Assembly (NCBI GenBank): GCA_017883215.1
Contig: JADGOA010000137.1
Span: 1 to 8,970, forward strand
Length of the DNA: 8,970 nucleotides
DNA from: Thermoanaerobaculia bacterium
GTDB lineage: Bacteria > Acidobacteriota > Thermoanaerobaculia > Gp7-AA8
Direction: 5' to 3'
A model generated the notes under the pieces. The model was not told the origin of the DNA. It saw only the letters and a program-made list of their open reading frames with translations, and ran no database searches. Both the position numbers and the translations under genes were made by a program. Below are positions 1-6,135 of the stretch, piece after piece. Position 1 is the first letter of the stretch. Every line of letters begins with the position of its first letter.

Positions 1-1
1 A

Positions 2-4
2 CAT
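2..4 (-). other. Possible start codon of a gene running off the left edge
   Basis: On the minus strand an ATG lies at 4-2, and GAGGA stands 8 bases upstream of it, a good ribosome binding site spacing. Almost nothing of the reading frame is inside the window, so no product can be named. The call rests only on the GAGGA/ATG pair and its orientation, which matches all other genes here. It could easily be chance. Confidence 0.2.
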
Positions 5-75
5 TGCTGAGTTCCTCAGCCGAATGGAACACGTTTACCTGTTTTTTGAGTGAAGCGGTACCCCACTCCCCTTCA

Positions 76-138
76 TCCCCTCGCCCCGCGAACGTTCGTA
101 CAGCGTGGCTGAACGTGTCGCGCCGCGGGGCGAGGGGA
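76..138. repeat. GC-rich 15-bp perfect inverted repeat downstream of the TPR gene
   Basis: Arms at 76-90 and 124-138 are perfect reverse complements (TCCCCTCGCCCCGCG and its complement). The 33-base spacer holds a second smaller dyad, ACGTTC at 92-97 against GAACGT at 111-116. It lies 46 bases past the TPR stop codon on the transcribed strand, so it could end or protect that mRNA. No U-run follows the stem on the minus strand, so it is not a canonical intrinsic terminator. A dispersed REP-like element is an alternative. Confidence 0.6.
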
Positions 139-159
139 CGAGCCCGGGACTCTGCTCCT

Positions 160-180
160 ACTCGCTACTCGCTGCTCGCT
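160..180 (-). repeat. Heptamer repeat, AGCGAGT family, after the TPR stop codon
   Basis: Read on the minus strand, the stop TGA (187-185) is followed by CGGC and then three tandem heptamers: AGCGAGC (180-174), AGCGAGT (173-167) and AGCGAGT (166-160). The same unit recurs at 7561-7660 and, in degenerate form, at 3533-3695. Unlike those loci, I see no inverted partner here. Confidence 0.75.
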
Positions 181-184
181 GCCG

Positions 185-1264
185 TCAAGCAATCCGCTGC
201 AGAAGCTCGGCGGCCTGCGGCTTCTTGCCGTAGCGAATGTCGGTGGCGGCGATTTTCTCGAGGTACTGCCGGGCGCCGGCGGTGTCGTTGCGTTTGAGGA
301 GCGCCCGTGCGATGAGGAACCAGGTGTCGACGACGTACTCGTTCTCGCTGAAGCGGTGCGCCTGGACGGCTTTCTGCAGCGTGGCCGCGGCCTCCTCGTA
401 GTGTCCCTGCGCGTAGTGAATGCGACCGAGGTGGGAGAGGGCGTCGAAGTTGTCGTAGGAATTCTGGTCCACGTTTTCCACCACCCGCCGGTAGAGCGCC
501 TCGGCCCGCTCGTAGTCCTTGCGGTCGAAGCAGATCGCCCCGCAGAAGAGCAGCGCGTTGCGGTAGAAGTAGGAATTGAAGAACGGCTGGTCGGCGTCGA
601 AGAGTCCCAGCGATTCCTGGAACAGGTGCAGCGCGTCATCGTACTCGTGCAGGGCATAGGAATTCAGCGCCTTCAAGGCCAGGGCCTGAGCGGTGACGTT
701 GTTGTTGTGGGTGTAGCGAAGCGACTTGTCGTGCAACTGCTTGGCCTTGGCGTAGTCACGCTCCTCGTGGGAGAGATGACCGAGGATCACGTACGACTTG
801 TACTTGATGTCGTTGGCCTCGTCGGACTCCTCGGATTCGCACGCGGCCGTGAATCCCTGGCGCGCTCTGGCGATGTCGCCGGCGTAAAGTGCCGCCACGG
901 CGCGGTAATACGTCGACTCCAGCGTGGTCAGAACGCTGCTCTTGCCTGCCGCCACCCGATCGATGAACCTGGTCACCAGCAGGGCCAGCATCGTCGTCTC
1001 GGAGTTGGCGTCGACGACGAAGTTCTGCAGGTAGACCAGCCGGTTCTCGAGGATGCGCAACATCTCCAGCATGACGGTGATGCGCTGCTGGTCTTCCCCG
1101 GCGTCCTTGAAAAGTGCCGCGAGCTGCCGCTGCAGCTGGGAGTACGACTGGTCATAGAACCGCGTCTGCGCGTCGGAGAGCTCCTCCTTCTCGTTCTGGA
1201 GCCTGGTTTCGAGCGCCACACGCTGGTCGATCAGCTCTTTGATGCGCGACGTCAGGTCAGCCAT
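185..1264 (-). CDS. Coiled-coil and tetratricopeptide-repeat (TPR) protein
   Basis: A 359-residue protein of unknown specific role. Residues 1 to about 60 are charged and heptad-like, consistent with a coiled coil, and include a Gln/Glu-rich stretch. From about residue 115 to 345 the chain is helix-turn-helix repeats of TPR type; clear examples are YRAVAALYAGDIARARQGF (120-138), the unit around DYAKAKQLHDKSL (170-182), DYERAEALYRRVV (250-262) and HYEEAAATLQKAV (288-300). No signal peptide or membrane segment is seen, so it is probably a cytoplasmic scaffold for protein contacts. I chose the ATG at 1264 because upstream codons run into the AGTCCTG repeat and because GAGGG lies about 9 bases upstream. 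It follows rnr by 74 bases in the same orientation and may be co-transcribed, though a repeat hairpin fills much of the gap. The family call is firm; function cannot be assigned. Confidence 0.85.
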   Translation of the reverse strand: MADLTSRIKELIDQRVALETRLQNEKEELSDAQTRFYDQSYSQLQRQLAALFKDAGEDQQRITVMLEMLRILENRLVYLQNFVVDANSETTMLALLVTRFIDRVAAGKSSVLTTLESTYYRAVAALYAGDIARARQGFTAACESEESDEANDIKYKSYVILGHLSHEERDYAKAKQLHDKSLRYTHNNNVTAQALALKALNSYALHEYDDALHLFQESLGLFDADQPFFNSYFYRNALLFCGAICFDRKDYERAEALYRRVVENVDQNSYDNFDALSHLGRIHYAQGHYEEAAATLQKAVQAHRFSENEYVVDTWFLIARALLKRNDTAGARQYLEKIAATDIRYGKKPQAAELLQRIA

Positions 1265-1290
1265 TCCGCGGGGCCCTCGATTCGAAGAGA

Positions 1291-1340
1291 AGTCCTGAGT
1301 CCTGAGCTCGAGGACCACTCAGGACTCAGCACTCAGGACT
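1291..1340. repeat. AGTCCTG-family heptamer inverted repeat between rnr and the TPR gene
   Basis: The left arm 1291-1306 is two AGTCCTG units plus AG. Its reverse complement matches 1318-1333 at 15 of 16 positions, and further units continue to 1340. The 11-base spacer (1307-1317) follows directly on a GAGCTC at 1304-1309. On the minus strand the element begins at 1340, so the last two bases of the rnr stop TAG (1341-1339) belong to its first unit. A very similar but longer copy lies at 6061-6135. The RNA would fold into a long hairpin between the two genes. Confidence 0.85.
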
Positions 1341-3525
1341 AGCCTCTCTCCCGTCGTGCAATCGGGGAGCCAGCGACCTCGAGCAGGCGCAGCTCGATCT
1401 GTCGCCGATCCTCGTCGATGGACTGCACCTGCGCGACGACGTGGTCGCCGAGGCGCAGCTCGCGGCTGGTGGAGTCGCCGCGCAGGCGGTGCTCGCGTTC
1501 GGCGAAGCGCCAGAAGTCGCCGCCGATGGTCGCCACCGGCACCATTCCCTGCACGAAGACCTCGTTCAGCTCCACGAAGATGCCGAAAGGGGCGACGCCG
1601 GTGATCAGGCCGGTGAATGTCTGCCCGATCTTGTCCCGCATGAAGATGACCTTCTTCCATTCCAGCACTTCGCGCTCGGCCTCTTCGGCGCGCCGCTCGC
1701 GTTCGCTGGACTGGGTGGCGTAGACCACGCCGGCGGCCTCCGCCTGGGCCAGCCGCTCGCCATGAGCGGAACCGTTGGCGATGAGATCGGTGAGGCTTCG
1801 GTGCACGATCAGATCGGGGTAACGGCGGATCGGCGATGTGAAATGGCAGTAGTGCTCGAGTGCCAGGGCAAAGTGGCCGAGCGACTCAGGCGAGTAGAAG
1901 GCGCGCTTCATCGACCGGAGGACGATGTTCGTCAGGAAGCGCTCCTCCGGCGTGTCCCTGACGGCGTTGAGAACGCGCTGCAGCTCGGCCGGGCGGATGT
2001 CCTCCACGTCGCCGCGCAAGGTCAGCTTGAACTCGGCGAGGATGGCGCGCAGGTCCTCGAGCTTCTGCGGGTCCGGCTGCTGGTGAACGCGAAAGAGGCC
2101 CGGCTGATTCGAGAAGACGAGCTCGCGCGCGACGACCTCGTTCGCAGCGAGCATGAACTCCTCGATGATGCGGTGGGCCACATTGCGGGCGGAAGGGGTG
2201 ATGGCTTCGATCTCGCCCGTCTCGGCAAGGACAACCTGCGCTTCGGGGAGATCGAAGTCGATGGAGCCGCGGGCCTCCCGGCGCTGGCGGAGGATCTCGA
2301 AGCAGGCGTGCATCCGCTCGAAATCGGCGATGAGACCGCCGTAGCGCGCCTCCAGTTCCGGGGTACGTTCCGTGAGGATGGCGTTCACGTCGGTGTAGGT
2401 CATCCGTTCCCTGGTGCGGATGACGGACTTGAAGATGCGGTGGTTGACGAAGCGTCCGCGCCCGTCGATCTCGATCTCGACGGAGAAGGCCAGCCGGTCG
2501 ACGCGCGGGTTGAGCGAGCAGATGCCGTTGGAGAGCCGCTCCGGAAGCATGGGGACGGCGCGGCCCGGGAAGTAGACTGAGGTGCCGCGCTCGAAGGCTT
2601 CGCGATCGAGAGCGCTTCCCTGCCCGACATAGTGCGCCACGTCGGCGATGTGGACGCCCAGGAGGTAATTCCCCTTGGGCGTGCGCTGGACTTCGACGGC
2701 GTCGTCGAAGTCCTTGGCCGTCTCGCCGTCGATGGTGACGATGCTCCGTCCGCGAAGGTCGGTACGGTTGACGAGCTCCGACTCCGGCACCTCCAGCGGA
2801 ACCGACTCCGCCTGGGCCAGCACCTCCGCAGGAAATTCGTGCGGGATGTGGAACTTGCGGATCACCACTTCGATGTCCACGCCGGGATCGCCGATGAACC
2901 CGAGCACCTCCACCACGCGGCCGCGCGCGAAGGTGGTCGAACGATCGGGATAGCGGTCGATCTCCACGTTGACCATCTCGCCGTCTCGCGCGTTCATCGT
3001 GCCGTCCGGCTCGATCAGAACGTCGGTGTCGATGCGGAAATCGAACGGCACCGCATACGGCTCGGCCGCGTCGGCATGGAAGCGGCCCACGATGGTGTCG
3101 TGGGCGCGGCGGAGGACTTTTGAGACCTCGCCGACGATCAGGTCGCGGTTGTGGAGCTTGCGATAGGAAGGCTTCTTCCGGTCCACGCGCACCACCACCA
3201 GATCGCCGTTCATGGCTCCTCTCATGGAGCGGCGGTCGACGAAGACGTCGGGATCGGATCCTCCGCCGAAGATCGTCCCATATCCGTCGGGATGAACTCT
3301 GATGCGGCCGGCGTGATAGGGGGTGAACTCGAGGAGCGAGTAACGCTTGCCGCGAACGGCGAGCAGGATTCCGTCGCGCTCGAGCTCGTCGACGACTGCC
3401 GTCACCTCCTCGCGCGTGACGGAAGGATCGGCCAGCCGCTCGTGAATCTGGTCGACAGGCAGCAGCCGGTTTCCGCGCAGGCGCAGCAGGTCGAGGATCC
3501 GCTGCTGTATTTGTGGTTCAGCCAT
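1339..3525 (-). CDS. rnr: Ribonuclease R (RNB-family 3'-5' exoribonuclease)
   Basis: A 728-residue processive, metal-dependent exoribonuclease that degrades structured RNA in the cytoplasm. Domains in order: an N-terminal winged helix (about 1-65), cold-shock/OB domains (about 70-235), the RNB catalytic domain (about 255-590) and an S1 RNA-binding domain (about 633-716). The catalytic signature TIDGETAKDFDDA carries the four expected acidic residues D266, D272, D274 and D275. The family motif HFTSPIRRYPDL is at 561-572, and SVYFPGRAVPMLPERLSNGI at 316-335. The C-terminal tail after S1 is very short, without the lysine-rich extension of the E. coli enzyme. The ATG at 3525 gives the standard N-terminus, but no Shine-Dalgarno is visible before it. 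Upstream codons (to 3606) would read the repeat region at 3533-3695, so I rejected a longer start. RNase II is less likely given the N-terminal helix and overall length. Confidence 0.96.
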   Translation of the reverse strand: MAEPQIQQRILDLLRLRGNRLLPVDQIHERLADPSVTREEVTAVVDELERDGILLAVRGKRYSLLEFTPYHAGRIRVHPDGYGTIFGGGSDPDVFVDRRSMRGAMNGDLVVVRVDRKKPSYRKLHNRDLIVGEVSKVLRRAHDTIVGRFHADAAEPYAVPFDFRIDTDVLIEPDGTMNARDGEMVNVEIDRYPDRSTTFARGRVVEVLGFIGDPGVDIEVVIRKFHIPHEFPAEVLAQAESVPLEVPESELVNRTDLRGRSIVTIDGETAKDFDDAVEVQRTPKGNYLLGVHIADVAHYVGQGSALDREAFERGTSVYFPGRAVPMLPERLSNGICSLNPRVDRLAFSVEIEIDGRGRFVNHRIFKSVIRTRERMTYTDVNAILTERTPELEARYGGLIADFERMHACFEILRQRREARGSIDFDLPEAQVVLAETGEIEAITPSARNVAHRIIEEFMLAANEVVARELVFSNQPGLFRVHQQPDPQKLEDLRAILAEFKLTLRGDVEDIRPAELQRVLNAVRDTPEERFLTNIVLRSMKRAFYSPESLGHFALALEHYCHFTSPIRRYPDLIVHRSLTDLIANGSAHGERLAQAEAAGVVYATQSSERERRAEEAEREVLEWKKVIFMRDKIGQTFTGLITGVAPFGIFVELNEVFVQGMVPVATIGGDFWRFAEREHRLRGDSTSRELRLGDHVVAQVQSIDEDRRQIELRLLEVAGSPIARRERG

Positions 3526-3532
3526 GATCGAG

Positions 3533-3695
3533 AGCGTATAGCGGGTAGCGTGTGGTGCGCAGCGGCAGTGCGCAGTGGGCAGGAGTCTCCGCGATCTGCT
3601 GTGCACTGCCTGCCGGTCCGGGGCTCATGCAAAAAGCGTGTAGCAGGGATCGCGCAGCGGTGGGCGGCGCCCCGACACGCTGCCCGCTACGCTGT
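3533..3695. repeat. Degenerate AGCG heptamers forming nested inverted repeats, between fis-like gene and rnr
   Basis: This fills most of the 175-base gap. The plus strand reads AGCGTAT, AGCGGGT, AGCGTGT at 3533-3553 with exact 7-base spacing. The arm 3540-3553 pairs with 3675-3688 over 14 positions with one G-T mismatch. Inside it, 3564-3575 pairs with 3599-3610 over 12 positions with one G-T mismatch, and that left arm also has 7-base periodicity (GGCAGTG, CGCAGTG, GGCAGGA). Together they could form a branched structure in the rnr leader or the fis-like trailer. No convincing promoter is seen, although TATACG lies just before the rnr start. Confidence 0.7.
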
Positions 3696-3700
3696 TCGAG

Positions 3701-4000
3701 TTACGTCCGATTTTTCGATTTCCGGAGCACGGGCGCGCTGACTCTCTTGTGCGAGACGCGCCGCGTGGGGCGGATGGACTCCGCGAATCCGTTGAGCATC
3801 GTCTGGCTGCGCAGCTTGTTGTGAAGCGTGTTGCGATGAACGCCGAGCTTCTTCGAGGCCTGAGTGACGTTGCCGCGGCTCGCTGTCATCGCCGCGACGA
3901 TGTACTTCCCTTCGAAGGCTTCGACTGCCTGCTCCAGCGTGATGCCATTGCCAATCAACTCGCGGATGATCGCGTTGAGACGATCGTCGATGCTTACCAT
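3701..4000 (-). CDS. Small Fis-type helix-turn-helix DNA-binding protein
   Basis: A 99-residue protein whose residues about 20-64 match the Fis/NtrC C-terminal DNA-binding fold (HTH_8): LEQAVEAFEGKYIVAAM followed by GNVTQASKKLGVHRNTLHNKL, where ASKKLGVHRNTLHNKL forms the turn and recognition helix. The tail (65-99) is strongly basic. In sigma-54 activators this fold is joined to an AAA+ domain, but here it stands alone, so it is a Fis-like regulator or nucleoid protein. The ATG at 4000 has GAGG about 11 bases upstream, a long spacing, and that GAGG lies in a predicted hairpin (see the leader entry). It sits between the YfhO-like gene and rnr, separated from both, and probably has its own promoter. 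Its targets are unknown. Confidence 0.85.
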   Translation of the reverse strand: MVSIDDRLNAIIRELIGNGITLEQAVEAFEGKYIVAAMTASRGNVTQASKKLGVHRNTLHNKLRSQTMLNGFAESIRPTRRVSHKRVSAPVLRKSKNRT

Positions 4001-4010
4001 TTGAATTCAG

Positions 4011-4046
4011 ACCTCAGCTTCGGTGAGGTGCGTGATTCTACACCTC
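4011..4046 (-). promoter_or_regulatory. Leader of the fis-like gene with two competing hairpins over the ribosome binding site
   Basis: On the minus strand ACCTCA (4029-4024) can pair with TGAGGT (4016-4011) around a 7-base loop, which hides the only Shine-Dalgarno-like GAGG of the gene. The same ACCTC segment can instead pair with an upstream GAGGTG (4046-4041), which would free it. A -10-like TAGAAT lies at 4040-4035, with TTGGCA at 4066-4061 but a 20-base spacer. If that promoter is real, transcription starts below 4035 and the upstream arm would not be in the RNA, so the two readings conflict. Confidence 0.3.
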
Positions 4047-4072
4047 CGATTGGAGAAAATTGCCAAGCGATT

Positions 4073-4097
4073 TTTTCCTCACGCCAGGAAAATTTTC
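4073..4097. other. AT-rich dyad in the gap between YfhO-like and fis-like genes
   Basis: TTTTCCT at 4073-4079 pairs perfectly with AGGAAAA at 4086-4092 around six bases, and GAAAATTTTC at 4088-4097 is a perfect 10-base palindrome. It is a clear AT-rich island in otherwise GC-rich DNA, and could be an upstream promoter element or binding site for the fis-like gene. On the plus strand the stem is followed by TTTT, but there is no plus-strand gene for it to terminate. Confidence 0.35.
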
Positions 4098-4115
4098 GTG
4101 CTCAACGACCTTGAC

Positions 4116-4142
4116 AAAAAGCTCGCGCTGGAGAAGGAGCGC
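4116..4142 (-). terminator. Weak candidate intrinsic terminator of the YfhO-like gene
   Basis: Starting 4 bases after the stop codon on the minus strand, GCGCT (4142-4138), an 8-base loop and AGCGC (4129-4125) form a 5-bp GC stem. GAGC and five T residues (4120-4116) follow. The stem is short and the T-run is offset by four bases, so the call is tentative. Confidence 0.3.
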
Positions 4143-4146
4143 CGCT

Positions 4147-6060
4147 TCACGAGAGGCGATGAGCGCGCACGCCGAGCGCGAGCCACAGCATCGCCAACGC
4201 CGTCACGATCGCGCCCGCGGTGAGTGACAGAGGACGGAAGATCCAGGTGATCTGATGCTGTCCGGCCGGCACCTCCACGGCCCGAAACACGCCGCGCACG
4301 AGTTTCTTGTCAGCCGGTCTTCCGTCGACCTTCACACTCCATCCGCGCGCGTCGTTCTGTGTCAGCACGAGCAGTCCCCCGCTCCTGGTGGCCACGGCCA
4401 CGCGGCTCTGCGACGCGTCCAGAGCCAGCGTCCGCGGCGGAACGATGGCACCCTCGCGCGTTCGCACGTAAGCCATCGGCAGCGCGCCGGGCACTCGATA
4501 CGCGAGCACGTTCTCCACCCGCGCCACTTCCACGAACGGCGGCCGCATCGCCCAGGGGACGAACAACCACATCACCCCGATCTCGCGCAGCAGATCGAGG
4601 TCCGTGAGCGCTCGCATGTAGAGCCTGGTGTAGGACTGCGGAGAGAGCGGAGCCGGCGTCGAGGCCGTGAAACGCAGCTGATACAGATTGAGGTAGCCGG
4701 CCATCCAGGCCACGCGGCTTCCGGCTCGCAGCGGGTTCTCGCCGTAGACCTGCGCGATTTTCGCGTTTCTTCCGATGGCCGGCGGATACGCGAGGAGCCG
4801 CCGGTTCAACGGCGCGGTGGCCAGCAGCGGACGCACCGCAAACAGGAGGTCTGCCGCGATGGCGACGAGGAGCACCGCGTCGACGAATGCACTGCGCCTT
4901 CGCACGCGGTCCCACCCCACCGCCGCCAGGACGACGATGGCCAGCATCGCAAAGGGGAGCACTCGCGACGGATAGCGAAAGATGGTCAGCGGCAGCCGCG
5001 CCAGGATCGACGGGCCGGAGGCGACGACCATCGTTCCGGCCAGCAGCGCCAGCCAGCCTGCTGCCGCCGATCGAGCCTGCCGCAGCAGGACGACGGCGCC
5101 GGCAACTGCGAGCAGACTCACGATCACTCCGCCGTAGACCACGAAGATGAAGTGCTGCGCCTGGCGTGGTGCGGGCGTGACGAATTGGGGAGGCACGAAC
5201 ATGCGCAGCCAGTCGCGTCCGTGCATGGAATTGCGCAGGATGTCGTCAGGGTCGAATCCACCGAACCGGTCGCTGCCAACGACGAGATCGACGAAAGGAA
5301 AGAGCTGCACGGCGGCGACCCCGATGGCACCGAGCCCGGCAATGGCGATGGTCCTGGGCCGCCGCACCACGATGCAGTACAGCAACGCGGCGGTCGCGGC
5401 GTAGAACGGCTCGCCGCCGAGGAAGACCAGGGCGAGCAGCACGGCAGCCAGACGGGGCACCGCTGTCCGCTCAGGATCACTGTAGGGACGCGCAGCAGCG
5501 CGTCCGTGGCTCTCGTCGTCGCCCCCGCCCTTGGGAGTTGCGGACGCGCTGCTGCGCGTCCCTGCACGATCGCGCAACGCGCACCAGAGGATCCACGGCA
5601 CCCAGGCGAAGGAGGTGTAGTTGTTCTGCACGTCCAGCAGCGACAACACCGGGCCGCTGAACATGAGCCCCACGCTGCCGATGGCCGCCCCCGCAGGACC
5701 GGCTCGCAGGCGCAGCAGACAGTACGTGCCGCTGCCGAGAATCAGAGCATGAACGAAAAGATACAGAACGAAGGCCCTGCTGAACGGGAAGGCCAGAAAG
5801 AGCCAGGCTGGCGGATAGAAGACTCCGGTCTGAGGATTGGCCAGCCACTGCTCGCCAGAGCCGTTGTACGGATTCCACAGCGGCAGTCTCCCGGCGCGCA
5901 GATGCATGGCCGTGTAAAGGCGCATGGGAGCGAAGTAATCGGTATGGTCGCGAAAGGTGAAGATCTCGTTGCGCGCCAGCGGTGGCCCGAACAGGACGAT
6001 CGCGGCGATGACGATCGCCGCCAGGGCGAGCACGTTCTCCCGCTTCTTCACAATTTCCAT
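4147..6060 (-). CDS. YfhO-family polytopic membrane protein
   Basis: A 637-residue integral membrane protein. The N-terminus has one membrane helix (about 9-28) and then the family pattern FRDHTDYFAPMRLY (36-49) and RLPLWNPYNGSGEQWLANPQ (58-77), followed by many hydrophobic segments to about residue 415. The C-terminal third is a soluble, beta-rich region ending in the YfhO-type block GWSVKVDGRPAD ... GVFRAVEVPAGQHQITW (about 573-606) and a last membrane helix (about 611-630). YfhO proteins are GT-C-like and, in characterised Gram-positive cases, act in glycosylating cell-surface polymers; the role here is inferred only. The ATG at 6060 directly abuts the repeat at 6061-6135, and earlier codons would translate that repeat. 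Residues about 163-196 are a hydrophilic insert encoded by a palindromic element. Many family members are longer, so this is a compact version. Confidence 0.85.
   Translation of the reverse strand: MEIVKKRENVLALAAIVIAAIVLFGPPLARNEIFTFRDHTDYFAPMRLYTAMHLRAGRLPLWNPYNGSGEQWLANPQTGVFYPPAWLFLAFPFSRAFVLYLFVHALILGSGTYCLLRLRAGPAGAAIGSVGLMFSGPVLSLLDVQNNYTSFAWVPWILWCALRDRAGTRSSASATPKGGGDDESHGRAAARPYSDPERTAVPRLAAVLLALVFLGGEPFYAATAALLYCIVVRRPRTIAIAGLGAIGVAAVQLFPFVDLVVGSDRFGGFDPDDILRNSMHGRDWLRMFVPPQFVTPAPRQAQHFIFVVYGGVIVSLLAVAGAVVLLRQARSAAAGWLALLAGTMVVASGPSILARLPLTIFRYPSRVLPFAMLAIVVLAAVGWDRVRRRSAFVDAVLLVAIAADLLFAVRPLLATAPLNRRLLAYPPAIGRNAKIAQVYGENPLRAGSRVAWMAGYLNLYQLRFTASTPAPLSPQSYTRLYMRALTDLDLLREIGVMWLFVPWAMRPPFVEVARVENVLAYRVPGALPMAYVRTREGAIVPPRTLALDASQSRVAVATRSGGLLVLTQNDARGWSVKVDGRPADKKLVRGVFRAVEVPAGQHQITWIFRPLSLTAGAIVTALAMLWLALGVRAHRLS
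5484..5563. repeat. In-frame palindromic element inside the YfhO-like gene
   Basis: Arms at 5484-5506 and 5541-5563 are perfect 23-base reverse complements. Each arm is itself a hairpin: GGACGCGC, a 4-base loop (AGCA on the left, TGCT on the right), then GCGCGTCC. The match weakens outside the arms but GATC motifs flank both sides (5475-5478 and about 5567-5570). It encodes a Ser/Ala/Gly/Asp/Arg-rich stretch between a membrane segment (LWCALRDRA) and the next one (PRLAAVLLALVFLGG), without breaking the frame. This two-hairpin layout resembles REP/BIME-type dispersed elements. Confidence 0.8.
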
Positions 6061-6135
6061 AGTCCTGAGTCCTGAGTGCTGAGTCCTGAGTGAGCTCTGC
6101 GATATCTCAGGACTCAGCACTCAGGACTCAGGACT
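6061..6135. repeat. Perfect 30-bp AGTCCTG heptamer inverted repeat
   Basis: The left arm 6061-6090 is AGTCCTG, AGTCCTG, AGTGCTG, AGTCCTG plus AG. The right arm 6106-6135 is its exact reverse complement, including the variant third unit. The 15-base spacer is 6091-6105 and contains GAGCTC at 6092-6097. The element fills the entire gap between the M20 peptidase and the YfhO-like gene. On the minus strand it starts by encoding the last four residues (SPES) and the TGA stop of the peptidase, and it ends at the base before the YfhO-like ATG. Confidence 0.95.

Noticed and set aside
6..46. Plus-strand intrinsic terminator (GCTGAG/CTCAGC hairpin with a T-run)
   Set aside because: The six T residues are about 20 bases from the 6-bp stem and no plus-strand gene lies upstream in view.
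356..1342. 328-codon open frame on the plus strand opposite the TPR gene
   Set aside because: Val/Gly/Leu-rich with no domain and no ribosome binding site; the minus strand encodes regular TPR units.
1441..2580. 379-codon open frame on the plus strand, antisense to rnr
   Set aside because: RNase R on the minus strand has all catalytic motifs; the plus frame is a compositional shadow.
4255..6075. 606-codon open frame on the plus strand, antisense to the YfhO-like gene
   Set aside because: Its product is rich in His, Arg, Gln and Asp with no family motif, as expected opposite a GC-rich hydrophobic gene; the minus-strand protein has clear membrane segments and family motifs.
6061..6120. Upstream start for the YfhO-like protein inside the repeat
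   Set aside because: The added residues are only translated repeat units; the conserved N-terminus begins at 6060. It cannot be excluded as a minor start.
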